NCBI GenBank assembly: GCA_947488755.1 | Contig: CANLAD010000001.1 | Location: 1,130,247-1,194,246 of the forward strand | From: an uncultured Erythrobacter sp. | Lineage (GTDB): Bacteria > Pseudomonadota > Alphaproteobacteria > Sphingomonadales > Sphingomonadaceae | Length of the DNA stretch: 64,000 nucleotides | Reading direction: 5' to 3' | Shown: positions 52,822-61,413 of the stretch, in pieces | Position numbering within the stretch: position 1 is the first letter of the stretch | Layout of the letters: each line of letters begins with the position of its first letter | Made by a program: the position numbers and the translations under genes | Notes under the pieces: model-generated | Seen by the model: the letters and a program-made list of their open reading frames with translations, nothing else | Told to the model about the DNA's origin: nothing | Database searches by the model: none

Positions 52822-54912
52822 TCAGGCGGCGAGCGGCTCGGCCTTGTCGGCTTCCGGTTCCTTGGCCTCGCCGTCGTCGGCACCGAGATCATCGGTCGCG
52901 GTCTCGTCGGCCGGATCGTCCACATCATCGGGCGCGTCTGCTTCGGCCTCACCGGCCTCAGCTTGATCTGCCACCGGCAGCTCGAACCGCATGGGTGCCG
53001 GGACCCAGCGCATCGCGCGCTCCTTGATGTCCTCTTCGACAATCGCATCGCCTGCAAAGAGGCGCGCGCAGGACGTCGAGAGCTCAGACTTCTTCGAGGC
53101 GCCATAGCGCGCAGCCAGTTCGCTGCCGCCAATCTCGGTCAAGGCGGCGAGGCACGAGGCCTTGCTGATCCGATCGAAGAAGTTCTCCGAGGTCGGCCGC
53201 CACAGCGCCGCAACGTCGATATCGAGGATCGTCCCGAGCAGCGCGTGGATCGGATGGTGCTCGCTAGCATAGCCTTTCTTCGCTTCGAGCGAGATCGCCA
53301 CGCAATAGGCCAGCCAGGCAGCCTTGGCCTCGTCGTTGAGCGCGCGGAAGGCGAGGAAGCGGTCCGTTATGTCGCTTTCTTCCTGCCAGGCGCGCTCAAG
53401 CGCGTCATGGGCATCGACCAGGATCTGATCGGCTTCGCCGGTCGGGCAGTCGCCGCGCACCGGATCATCGGCCTTTCCGACGCGAATGGTGGTGCCCTTG
53501 GGATCGTAGCCGCGCGCATCGGCCAGCGCGAATATCGCATAGTCGAGCGCCAATCCGGGGTCGCCAAGCAGAGACGCAGCCAACACGTTGCGTCGCTGCA
53601 CAGCGAGCTCATCGAACAGGCGCGCGGAGACCGCCTTACCGCCCGGCGCTTCAGCCTCTGGCTTGGCCGGCGTCGCGGCTCCGCCCGACTTCGTGGTCGG
53701 AGCTTCGAACGCGCCGCCGGTGATCTGGCCGTTGTCGTCTTCCTCGAAGCGCAGCTCCTTCTCCGAGTAGTAATCGGGATCAAGCACCATCTCGCCTTCG
53801 TTGGTGAGGATCAGGAACTGACCGACCTCTCTCTTCCATTCCTCAGGCAGCTCGCGCTTGGGATTGGAAAGCGTACGGCGTTGTTCATCGATCTCTTCGT
53901 ATTCGGTTTCAAGCGCCTCGATATCGATCTCGTCCGAAGGCTCGACTTCGTAGGCCTCGAAGATATCGCCAATGTCGCTCATGCGCGCTTCGATTTCGTC
54001 GATCCGGGCCTGCGCCTCCTCGCTGATCGGCGCGGGCGGCAAGCGTACCGGATGGACATCAGCCTCGCTGCGCGCGTGCCAACTTGAGGTGGCAGCCACC
54101 GGCCTTACCCAAGCAAGACCTGTGTCAGAGACAAGTCTGGTGGCTTCGGCCTCCATCTTCGCTGCGGCGAGTTCGTGCGCGATGGGGATGTCGAGCCAGC
54201 GGTCTTCGGACGCTTCGCTGAAGAGATCACGTTCGACCCGGCCGCCTTTGGCGACATAGGCTTTTTCGCTCACAAGCAACGCGATCGGATCGCTGCCCCG
54301 AAGCGAGCCTTCAGCAATCATGCGGCGGATTGCATCGGCCTTGAGATAAGAATTGTAGCGCGCCTGCTCGAACACTCGCAGCTGCACTTCGCGCCGATCG
54401 GTCGAGGCATAGGCCTTGGCAAGATCGAGTGTTATATCACCGGCTTCGAGCGCTTCGAAGATCGGCTCGGCGAGACTGGCAAGGCGCAAACGGCCTTCGA
54501 CAAACCGCTGGGTTAGTCCAAAGCGTCTGGCAACGGCCGCGCTGTCGCCATCCTCGGTAACGAAATGCTGGAAAGCGCGGCATTCTTCGGTGGGTGTCAT
54601 GGCCAGACGCTGGAAGTTCTCGGCGAAAGACACCTCTCCCACATTGCTGGTCTTGCCGTCGATCACGAGACATTCAACGTCATGGGTCTTGTCCCACGCG
54701 CCGCGCTCGACGATCATGTTCATGGCACGCAGGCGTCTGCCGCCCGCAATCACATCGAAGCGCGTGCGCTTCTTCGACTTGGTGACGATTAGGTTCTGAA
54801 GCTGGCCGTGCGCTTCGATGTCGTGAGAAAGCTGCTCGTCGGCCGTTTCATCGATCACCTTGCGCACATTGCTGGGGCTCTGATCGAGCTTGCAAAGAGG
54901 AATTGCCGTCAT
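52822..54912 (-). CDS. Long ParB/RepB/Spo0J-family protein
   Basis: A 696-residue protein. Residues about 1-110 are the ParB N-terminal (CTPase/nuclease-like) domain with IAGGRRLRAM and a SFAENFQRLAMTPTEE motif; residues about 110-200 hold the ParB helix-turn-helix (AAVARRFGLTQRFVEGRLRLASL). The remaining 490 residues are a long element-specific region with an acidic tail. No parA gene is nearby and the protein is far longer than partition ParB (about 300), so it belongs to the orphan ParB-like group of mobile elements, some of which are linked to DNA protection during transfer. Confidence 0.88.
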   Translation of the reverse strand: MTAIPLCKLDQSPSNVRKVIDETADEQLSHDIEAHGQLQNLIVTKSKKRTRFDVIAGGRRLRAMNMIVERGAWDKTHDVECLVIDGKTSNVGEVSFAENFQRLAMTPTEECRAFQHFVTEDGDSAAVARRFGLTQRFVEGRLRLASLAEPIFEALEAGDITLDLAKAYASTDRREVQLRVFEQARYNSYLKADAIRRMIAEGSLRGSDPIALLVSEKAYVAKGGRVERDLFSEASEDRWLDIPIAHELAAAKMEAEATRLVSDTGLAWVRPVAATSSWHARSEADVHPVRLPPAPISEEAQARIDEIEARMSDIGDIFEAYEVEPSDEIDIEALETEYEEIDEQRRTLSNPKRELPEEWKREVGQFLILTNEGEMVLDPDYYSEKELRFEEDDNGQITGGAFEAPTTKSGGAATPAKPEAEAPGGKAVSARLFDELAVQRRNVLAASLLGDPGLALDYAIFALADARGYDPKGTTIRVGKADDPVRGDCPTGEADQILVDAHDALERAWQEESDITDRFLAFRALNDEAKAAWLAYCVAISLEAKKGYASEHHPIHALLGTILDIDVAALWRPTSENFFDRISKASCLAALTEIGGSELAARYGASKKSELSTSCARLFAGDAIVEEDIKERAMRWVPAPMRFELPVADQAEAGEAEADAPDDVDDPADETATDDLGADDGEAKEPEADKAEPLAA

Positions 54913-55280
54913 GGGAGGTCTCCATCTGATCGCCCGTCCAATTGACGGACCATCAAACCTCCCTCCCCCTTCTCTTTTGCTTGTGGAGGCGCCTAAAGCC
55001 GCGAAACCTCAGTTAGGGCTGTAGGCTGACCTTCGCATGATAAGCAGATCTGTGCGATCGCGGCGACCTCGGATTCTCACCAGCTGTGTGGCAGAGTATG
55101 CGGCAGCTGCGCGCCCTCATCCCTGTCATTCGAGCGCTCGCTCTTGCGACCCGGAAGCTGCCGTTCGTTCAGATCAGCGACAATGGCAGCTTGGCGCTCC
55201 AATCCAAGACATGGGCATCTAAGATCTTAGTTCCTGAAAGCGGACATTCCCCAAGGCCATTCCGGCCAAGGAGAATGTCA
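54913..55280. other. Divergent intergenic region with leader repeat; no gene
   Basis: These 368 bases separate the divergent parB-like and recombinase genes. They hold copy B of the purine-rich leader repeat, and two scattered degenerate motifs of the GGAAGCTGCCGTTC / GAAAGCGGACATTC kind (55153 and about 55235). A frame runs in phase into the recombinase from 55086 but has no ribosome site and no family similarity. Confidence 0.5.
54961..54977 (-). repeat. Purine-rich leader repeat, copy B
   Basis: An exact copy of the 17-mer at 40783-40799, 48 bases before the parB-like ATG on the minus strand (AAAGAGAAGGGGGAGGG). The related G-rich run at 36234-36250 lies upstream of the DUF2493 gene. Repetition in leaders of unlinked backbone genes suggests a shared control element. 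Confidence 0.85.
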
Positions 55281-55913
55281 ATGACCCACTCACACTTTGA
55301 CCCTGCTGCTCATAGCCGAGTGCCGTGGAACTTCGGAGCGAAGATTGGCCCCAAGCGGCCGTTCAATCAAAAGCAGATCTGGGCGATCCGTTTCTTCCTT
55401 GATCGCGAGGAGCGCATTCGGGATCGAGCGCTGTTTGATTTGGCAATCGACAGCAAGTTGCGAGGTTGTGACCTTGTCGAGCTCAAGATCGCAGACTTGG
55501 TTAGTGGGCCGGAAATCAGAACACGGGCCACGATCACCCAACGTAAAACCGGGCGCCCAGTTCAATTTGAGATAGCCTCAGACGCGAGAGCGAGTTTGTT
55601 CGCCTGGCTTGAACGTCGAGCGGGCTCCATTGAGGACTATGTCTTCCCAAGCCGCGTCGATCACAAGCGGCATCTCAGCACGCGGCAATATGCTCGACTG
55701 GTTGATGAATGGGTGGGAGGAATTGGCCTCCGAACGGAGGAGTATGGAACACATTCGCTTCGCCGTACGAAAGCTTCGATCATCTATAAGGCCAAAGGCA
55801 ACATAAGGGCGATCCAAATACTACTCGGTCATTCCAAGATCGAAAACACCGTTCGCTACCTTGGCGTGGACATTGAAGACGCACTGACTCTCGCCGAGAA
55901 GACAGAAATTTGA
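55281..55913 (+). CDS. Short tyrosine recombinase/integrase
   Basis: A 210-residue site-specific recombinase containing the full catalytic set: Arg in SKLRGCDLVEL, Lys in TQRKTGRP, HSLRR (HxxR), LGHSKIENT (His) and the nucleophile Tyr in VRYLGV. It has only a short stretch before the catalytic domain, so the usual core-binding SAM-like domain is missing. ATG at 55281 has AAGGAG at good spacing. Such short recombinases occur widely on sphingomonad replicons and may resolve or integrate elements. It stands alone, divergent from the parB-like gene. Confidence 0.85.
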   Translation: MTHSHFDPAAHSRVPWNFGAKIGPKRPFNQKQIWAIRFFLDREERIRDRALFDLAIDSKLRGCDLVELKIADLVSGPEIRTRATITQRKTGRPVQFEIASDARASLFAWLERRAGSIEDYVFPSRVDHKRHLSTRQYARLVDEWVGGIGLRTEEYGTHSLRRTKASIIYKAKGNIRAIQILLGHSKIENTVRYLGVDIEDALTLAEKTEI

Positions 55914-56367
55914 CTGCTGTTGGGCGCCAGCTCGATGTGGGCTGGCGTCCGCTTTTAGGGTGTATTCTGTTGAAAAACTCGCACTCGGCACGGTAAGCCC
56001 CAATTTTCAGCAACAATGATTCAGCGAAGGTCGAGTGCGCGAATCTTTAGTTTTGCCTGGCAAGCTACCCGCGCTAAAATGTTGCTGACGGAAAGCGGCC
56101 GCGGATTTTTTCAACACAATAAGGGTCAGAACCAGTCATTCAGCAAGTGCGCTCAATACGGCAATAGAAGGGTCGAAATAGGAACTTCTATCCATTAATA
56201 ATCACAGCGGAATTGCTGCAATCGTCGCTAACGATATCGATTGTTCTTGGCTTTAAATGATGCATACGGCCCGAGAGCTGATGGCACACCTAATCTGAGA
56301 AGTCTTTTGCTACCGGTTTTTCTAGCTGCCTCGATGCCGGCGACCGCGAAATTACTTCGCTTGCAGA
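55914..56367. other. Noncoding region with a MITE-like element
   Basis: No gene is supported in these 454 bases. The left third contains a 158-base element with inverted ends (described separately). The rest (56121-56367) is AT-richer filler without recognisable signals, except that the FAD/YciI operon ends at its right edge. Confidence 0.45.
55963..56120. mobile_element. 158-base inverted-repeat element (MITE-like or IS remnant)
   Basis: TATTCTGTTGAAAAA at 55963-55977 and TTTTTCAACACAATA at 56106-56120 are inverted ends matching 14 of 15 positions; AGGGT occurs just outside both ends. Inside are two interleaved inverted pairs: CGCACTCG (55980)/CGAGTGCG (56032) and CAGCAACA (56008)/TGTTGCTG (56080). 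There is no coding capacity, so it is a non-autonomous element or a relic. Ends of this TGTTGAAAAA kind are seen at insertion sequences. Confidence 0.6.
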
Positions 56368-56673
56368 TTACCAAGTCTTTCCGCCAACCCAGTCCCCAGC
56401 GACTGCACCAAAAGCGTTGATTTGAATTTGGTCCCACAAATCAGCTTTAAAGTACGGGTCCATTTCGAGAAACGACCGCGCATCCGCTTCGTCCTCGGCC
56501 TTTACGATAAGCAATGATCCTGCAAATTCGCCTTCCTCGTCACGCAGGGGGCCGGCGACAGACAACCGATCCAAATGGCGTTCGACATGTGCTATATGCA
56601 TTTCCAGCAGATCCATTCGCAGAGAGCCAGCATCGGACCTGTCAGTCGTGATGATTGCGTATAGATTGGACAA
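56368..56673 (-). CDS. YciI-family protein
   Basis: A 101-residue ferredoxin-like dimeric protein of the YciI family. The start is TTG at 56673 (SNLYAIITTDRSDAGSLRMDLLEMHIAHVERHLDRL) with GGAG seven bases before it. The conserved His-Asp region is represented by HIAHVERH and ARSFLEMDPYFKADLWDQIQI. YciI proteins act in degradation pathways (for example muconolactone isomerase-like reactions), but most are uncharacterised. It is the last gene of the five-gene minus-strand operon, 19 bases after the flavin oxidase. Confidence 0.8.
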   Translation of the reverse strand: MSNLYAIITTDRSDAGSLRMDLLEMHIAHVERHLDRLSVAGPLRDEEGEFAGSLLIVKAEDEADARSFLEMDPYFKADLWDQIQINAFGAVAGDWVGGKTW

Positions 56674-56692
56674 TTCGGTTCTCCAGATTGTT

Positions 56693-58255
56693 TTAGTTCG
56701 AGAAGCCAATGACACCGGGGTTTATCATCCCCTTGGGATCCAGTTGGTCCTTGATCCCCATCAGCAATGAGGCCGGCCCAGGTGTGAGGGCGCTAAGATA
56801 CGGATAAGTGCGACCGATCTGGTTCGATGCTGCCCCCATCGTCTGGAACAACGAGACGGTTTCTTGCCGCAAGTCATCAACCAGCGCGCTCGCACGCGGA
56901 TTGGCGCTCGGTTCAGTGAGCACTGAGGACCTCTCCTGCGACAGATGATGCCGGTGAATCGGCAACCAGGCGTCGTGCCAGTGAAAGACCGTTTCGAAGC
57001 TGAAGCTTTGGTTGCCAAGGGTTGATGCGAGATACGTCAGACGCACCCCGCGCTTCGCCATTTCTGCTGAATAGGGTGCAATCATGGCTTCGAATGCGGC
57101 GATAAGTTTCTCTGCGTCCGTATGTGCAACTTTGGCATTAAGAGCGGCCCATCTCCCGCCGTCGGCATTCAGAACGCCGTCAAGGTTCGAAAACCGCGTG
57201 GCACGGGCCACCCGCGGGACAGTGGGTGCAATTTGCTGCCCACCACCAGCAAGCGCAATTCGAGCGGCACTGTCCAGATCATTATTTACCGCAGACCGGG
57301 TGCGTCCGGCAGCCACCATGTGCAAGGAGAAGCTACCGCGCGGAAGCGGTTTTGACCCGCCGCGTGCCAGCGAGGCCAAAGCTTTGATCGCGCGCAGATA
57401 GCCACCCGCTTGCCGAGCCACGGCCCAAGCCGATTGCATCGGTGCAGCTGCCACCTCATTGGCTGCAGCAGGATCGAGAATATAGACTTCCTCTGCCAGT
57501 TCGCTGCGTGCGATTTCGCTAAGGACCTTTGCGCTGCTGGTTAGGTCATCGAACGCGAAACTGGCGTAACCTTCTTCCTTGGGTGTCCGGATCATACGCA
57601 GGCTCGCAAGGGTTTTTATTCCCAAAGCGCCGCCATCATGCACAAACAGCCCGGTAAGATCGGGGCCAAATCCGCGGAAGAAAGGCTTACTGCCCGCCTC
57701 AAGCGCACCTTGGCCGGTTTTCATCAGTGTCCCATCCGCCAATGCCACTTCAAGCTCCAGCACTATTTCAGCCGCAGAGCCGTAACGTGCCGATCCAAAA
57801 AATAATGCGCCGTGGCTCAATCCCCCGCCGATTGTCGCACCCGCGCCAGAAAAGGTGCCAAAAAATGGAAGACGTAGTCCCAGCGGACGCAGAGCATTGT
57901 CGATCTGCTTCCAGGTCACGCCTGCCTCAACCGTCACGACCAAATCGTCCTTGGATATCTCAACAATTCGGTTCATCGCGCTTAAGTCGATAATGACTGT
58001 CTGCGGGCTCGATGACGCATAACCGCCGGTATAGCTGAGCCCTCCACCGCGCGGGATGACTGCATAGCCATGATTGACCGCCGCAGCGACGCTGTCAGCA
58101 ACCGTTTGCGAGGACACCGGCCGCACGACGGCAACAGGTTTGTGACCACCAACGTGCAGATCGGACGCCATGAGCGTCAGGCTCTCGTCATCGGTCAAAA
58201 CATTTTCCGGTCCTGCCGCGGTGCTCAAGGCCTCGAGAACTGCTTGATCACTCAC
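56693..58255 (-). CDS. FAD-linked oxidase (PCMH-type, VAO family)
   Basis: A 520-residue flavoprotein. The FAD-binding PCMH domain spans about residues 25-210 (PRGGGLSYTGGYA, LVVTVEAGVTWKQIDNALRPLG, GTFSGAGATIGGGLSHGALFFGSARYG) and the C-terminal half is a glycolate oxidase/D-lactate dehydrogenase-like substrate domain ending in LDPKGMINPGVIGF. It oxidises an alcohol or hydroxy-acid; the substrate is unknown. GTG at 58255 forms a GTGA overlap with the membrane protein gene, which fixes the start against an ATG at 58303. Confidence 0.88.
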   Translation of the reverse strand: MSDQAVLEALSTAAGPENVLTDDESLTLMASDLHVGGHKPVAVVRPVSSQTVADSVAAAVNHGYAVIPRGGGLSYTGGYASSSPQTVIIDLSAMNRIVEISKDDLVVTVEAGVTWKQIDNALRPLGLRLPFFGTFSGAGATIGGGLSHGALFFGSARYGSAAEIVLELEVALADGTLMKTGQGALEAGSKPFFRGFGPDLTGLFVHDGGALGIKTLASLRMIRTPKEEGYASFAFDDLTSSAKVLSEIARSELAEEVYILDPAAANEVAAAPMQSAWAVARQAGGYLRAIKALASLARGGSKPLPRGSFSLHMVAAGRTRSAVNNDLDSAARIALAGGGQQIAPTVPRVARATRFSNLDGVLNADGGRWAALNAKVAHTDAEKLIAAFEAMIAPYSAEMAKRGVRLTYLASTLGNQSFSFETVFHWHDAWLPIHRHHLSQERSSVLTEPSANPRASALVDDLRQETVSLFQTMGAASNQIGRTYPYLSALTPGPASLLMGIKDQLDPKGMINPGVIGFSN

Positions 58256-58914
58256 ATTGGTTTCCAAAGGCTCAAGACTACGATGGCTGCGATGAATATC
58301 CAAAGCAGAACGAGTATTGCAGTCGCCTTGACGTAGGTGCTTCGGATAATGTCATTGGTTTCGGCGCTAGGACCCTCCTTCGCCATTACTGCCCATGTCC
58401 GAAAATGCGCGATAAGAGCGATGCGAATCCCAACCCCGCACGCCATAACGCCAGCAAACAATGCCAGTTTCCAGCGCAGCCAAGCTGGCATCGGCCAGGT
58501 CCCTCCAACCAGACCCAGAGCCAATGCGAACAGCAACAGCATCAAAATATAGCGGGACTGGCGATCGAGTGCGCTTAACGTATTTCCAATCGGCGCCTGC
58601 CTGAGGCGGTGAACAGCCTCGATAAATGCGAGCCAGAGGCAACCAAGCAAACCTGCTGTCCATGCAAGGCGCTCGCCCCCAGGTATATAACCATAGAGCG
58701 CGGCCAACGCGGTCCCTAGAATGGCCTGTAGCGCCAATGCGTATCGGACATGCTGGTCCACGTGCATAACATGATCCATCAGCCGCGCTCGCTCTGGAAA
58801 TGGCATCTCATCGGCATATGAAACATAGCGATATGTGCTGTTGATGACGAGTTCTGAGCCAAACCAATAGCCCAGAACCGCGATGTGGATCACAAGGATG
58901 ACGTTGGTGATCAC
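58252..58914 (-). CDS. Hypothetical six-helix membrane protein coupled to a flavin oxidase
   Basis: A 220-residue integral membrane protein with about six helices and several His residues near the membrane (VIHIAVLGYW, MDHVMHVDQHVRY, EAVHRLRQ, ALIAHFRTW). It overlaps the FAD oxidase by four bases (GTGA) and the upstream gene by four (ATGA). The paired His and the coupling fit a quinone- or haem-linked electron-transfer partner for the oxidase, but no known cytochrome motif is complete, so this is inference. Confidence 0.6.
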   Translation of the reverse strand: MITNVILVIHIAVLGYWFGSELVINSTYRYVSYADEMPFPERARLMDHVMHVDQHVRYALALQAILGTALAALYGYIPGGERLAWTAGLLGCLWLAFIEAVHRLRQAPIGNTLSALDRQSRYILMLLLFALALGLVGGTWPMPAWLRWKLALFAGVMACGVGIRIALIAHFRTWAVMAKEGPSAETNDIIRSTYVKATAILVLLWIFIAAIVVLSLWKPM

Positions 58915-59639
58915 GTTTCAGCTTCAGACCGCTCGCAGGAAACAAGTTCGTAAGCAGTTTGCATATAGCCCGTCACGCGAGCCTTCAGGAGCACATAGTC
59001 TCCATCGGCAGTGCACCACAGATCGTAGGGCGGATGATCCTGCGGCAAGCCAGGGATATCAACCATGCGGAAATGCAGTGCATCGAAGACTCCTGCAGAA
59101 ACCTCAATTTGCTCCTTGCCGACGAACTGAAGGGCCAAATCAACCGCAAATAGCATGGGGCCGGTAGCGCCGCGATGATCGGGAGACGATAGCAACAGCT
59201 GTGGGATAACCTGCGTCCCCGGCCCTTTATCTAAGTCATATAGAGAAAGCAGGAAGCCGTCGTTGATCATGGCATGATTACCAAATGCCGGCAGCGGTTT
59301 AGCCAGTGCCATGCTCTGCGAAATTCGACCTTCAACCGAGGTAAAGGCTTCACAAGTGGCTTTATCGGTAGCAAAGTTGAACCACGCTGAGCCCCTGAAA
59401 GTGCCGCCGACGAAAATCCGCACGAAACACTCCAATGGGCGGCGGTCGGGCCCTACTCTTAGGTTGACATCACGCACAACTGTGGGGGCATCATCGATCT
59501 CGCCATGCGCAGCAATCGTTCGACCGCCATCTGCATGGATGTCGATCCTAAAGCTTTCTCGTCCGCGCGTTGCGCCCATCCGTTCTGGCTGGGTACTCGT
59601 GTATGCAATAGTTCCGCTAATGCTTCGGGATACCGTCAT
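58911..59639 (-). CDS. Hypothetical soluble protein of the flavin-oxidase operon
   Basis: A 242-residue protein of beta-rich character (TVSRSISGTIAYTSTQPERMGATRGRESFRIDIHADGGRTIAAHGEID) that resembles lipid- or steroid-linked domains of unknown function; I could not name a family. AAAGGACG precedes the ATG at 59639. There is no signal peptide. It overlaps the membrane protein gene by four bases. The upstream neighbour is of similar type, so the two may form a complex binding the pathway substrate. Confidence 0.55.
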   Translation of the reverse strand: MTVSRSISGTIAYTSTQPERMGATRGRESFRIDIHADGGRTIAAHGEIDDAPTVVRDVNLRVGPDRRPLECFVRIFVGGTFRGSAWFNFATDKATCEAFTSVEGRISQSMALAKPLPAFGNHAMINDGFLLSLYDLDKGPGTQVIPQLLLSSPDHRGATGPMLFAVDLALQFVGKEQIEVSAGVFDALHFRMVDIPGLPQDHPPYDLWCTADGDYVLLKARVTGYMQTAYELVSCERSEAET

Positions 59640-59652
59640 TCTGTTACGTCCT

Positions 59653-60231
59653 TTAGGAAGAAGCCGGGTCGTTGGCCGTGTCAGACGAGCGCCCACCGCT
59701 TAGCCGAACCTCGGGTCCTCGAGGGTGGTTGCGCAGGAAAGCCGGATCATCGAACTTGCGCCAATCGCGCGTTATCCGGTTTTCATTGATCACAGTGCGC
59801 TGGAACAATCGCCCCTTACGATACCAGTGCCAGGTACGGTTCTTGGCCTCACCATCCTCGGCCACCGTGATCATTTCATAGTATCGAAAATCTGGCTCGT
59901 GCGCGCGTGTCCAACCCACCATGATGGTTCGTCCGGTCGGATCCAGTCCTACTTGCCCGGTCCATCCGTCGATAAGCTCGTTGGAGATCCACACTCTGTC
60001 GCCGCGGAATGTCCCGTCGAAGTAGCGGAGCTCCTGGGTCCCATCTGCCCAGGTATAGATGTTGGTCTGGCTGAGTTTTGCTACCCCATCGGCACCATCG
60101 CTGAGCCGACAGATCAGCCGCGACTTGTGTCGGTCAATGATTCGGTGGCTCGCGTCCAGATGAACGTATTCACCCTCCCAAACCCCAGCCTGGTCGGCCA
60201 CCAGCGGCAAACTCTCTGAGATAATGCCCAA
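59653..60231 (-). CDS. Lipocalin-like (DUF3598-type) protein
   Basis: A 192-residue protein with a beta-barrel look: DQAGVWEGEYVHLDASHRIIDRHKSRLICRL, then TNIYTWADGTQELRYFDGTFRGDRVWISNELIDGWTG and VVGWTRAHEPDFRYYEMI-type strands with many aromatic residues, as in lipocalin-like DUF3598 domains that bind hydrophobic ligands. It is the first gene of the operon, divergent from the LysR gene with 95 bases between. No signal peptide is visible. A substrate-carrier or hydrolytic role is possible. Confidence 0.6.
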   Translation of the reverse strand: MGIISESLPLVADQAGVWEGEYVHLDASHRIIDRHKSRLICRLSDGADGVAKLSQTNIYTWADGTQELRYFDGTFRGDRVWISNELIDGWTGQVGLDPTGRTIMVGWTRAHEPDFRYYEMITVAEDGEAKNRTWHWYRKGRLFQRTVINENRITRDWRKFDDPAFLRNHPRGPEVRLSGGRSSDTANDPASS

Positions 60232-60304
60232 ATGCGCTCTCCAATCTTCGATTTACCTTTGGTGAGCGCACACTCCATTTCCAGCAAACACTTGTATTTT
60301 TAAC

Positions 60305-60317
60305 CAACCAATGGTTG
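60305..60317. promoter_or_regulatory. LysR operator dyad CAACCAaTGGTTG
   Basis: A perfect 13-base dyad in the divergent region between the lipocalin-like gene and the lysR gene, ten bases before the lysR ATG. Its size and place fit the LysR recognition site that controls both directions. Confidence 0.55.
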
Positions 60318-60326
60318 TGTTTCTGA

Positions 60327-61217
60327 ATGGAAGCCCAAGTTGTTCGTCATTTCCTCGCCGCGTTCGAAACGGGGACGTTCACTGGTGCTGCCGAGAGGTT
60401 GCATTTGACCCAGCAGGCCGTGAGCAAGAGCATTTCCCGGCTGGAAAACCAGCTGGGCATCAGGCTTTTTGAGCGGGATGGGCGCAGACTCAGGCCGACT
60501 GTGTTTGCCGATATGCTGCTGCCACATGCGCGCGCCATAGCTGCCGAAACGGATCGGTTCCGGGCTGACCTTCAGGACATGCTGGGCGAGAGGGCGGGCC
60601 AAATACGGATCGGGGTCGGCCCAAGCGCGGCCACAGGCCTGATCGCCGAAACGCTGGAGAACCTGAAACCTAGCAGAAAGGTACGTTTTTCTGTTTCTGC
60701 TGGCATCTATGAACGCATGCTCGACGAATTAATCTGTGGGCGCTTGGATCTATTGGTTGCATTGCGTCAAGTGGACCGACCGGAAGTGCTGATCCGTGAA
60801 GAGGTTCTGAGCGATATTGCATATGTGGTCGTGGCTGGCGCAAACCACAGGTTGGCCCACAGCGGCAAGTTGACACTGGCTGATATTGCATCGGAAAGAT
60901 GGGTGAGGGGAGCGGATATCGGTGCCGTAGAGGACGAATTTTTAGCGAGCTTCGCAGCTGCTGGCGCGCCGCTCGTGCATCCGGAGATCGAGACGACCTC
61001 GGTTCTGTTTGCCAAGGCGATGCTGCAACAGGGCACACACCTTTCAATCCTGCCCGAGTTACTCGTACTTAACGAGATCAATCGCGGTCATCTTGCCGTT
61101 CTTCACGTAGAAGCTCCACGTTGGACAAGACCTCTGGTTATCGCGACGCGCGCGCGCGCTCCAACTCCTCCTCTCGTTTCCTCAATCGTCGAGCAGCTAA
61201 AGCGCTTAACTGGGTAG
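60327..61217 (+). CDS. LysR-type regulator of the flavin-oxidase operon
   Basis: A 296-residue LysR regulator with a winged helix at residues 1-60 (VRHFLAAFETGTFTGAAERLHLTQQAVSKSISRLENQLGIRLFERDGRRLRPT) and an effector domain at about 90-290 (IRIGVGPSAATGLIAETLENL). It is divergent from the five-gene FAD-oxidase operon and probably activates it in response to a pathway compound. A perfect dyad lies in front of its own start. Confidence 0.9.
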   Translation: MEAQVVRHFLAAFETGTFTGAAERLHLTQQAVSKSISRLENQLGIRLFERDGRRLRPTVFADMLLPHARAIAAETDRFRADLQDMLGERAGQIRIGVGPSAATGLIAETLENLKPSRKVRFSVSAGIYERMLDELICGRLDLLVALRQVDRPEVLIREEVLSDIAYVVVAGANHRLAHSGKLTLADIASERWVRGADIGAVEDEFLASFAAAGAPLVHPEIETTSVLFAKAMLQQGTHLSILPELLVLNEINRGHLAVLHVEAPRWTRPLVIATRARAPTPPLVSSIVEQLKRLTG

Positions 61218-61413
61218 GCGGCAAGCGCGGTAGTCTATCGCTCTTACAAAGACGCACTGTCCTCCTTCGATATTGCGAGGAACAGGTGAATTGCAGCATG
61301 TGCTCAATCCGCGATTAGGCCGTCCGCAAATGGGCCGTTAGCCGTAGGGCAGCTTTGTGCCTTCTCCTCAACGAAAGCCGCCAGTCCGCTATCGGCCCAA
61401 CATTTGACAGTGT

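Noticed and set aside
52963-54087. A 374-residue plus-strand frame
   Set aside because: It is antisense to the well-supported parB-like gene, Arg-rich in composition and without family motifs.
55086-55280. N-terminal extension of the recombinase
   Set aside because: The in-frame residues look like translated filler and the good AAGGAG site serves the ATG at 55281.
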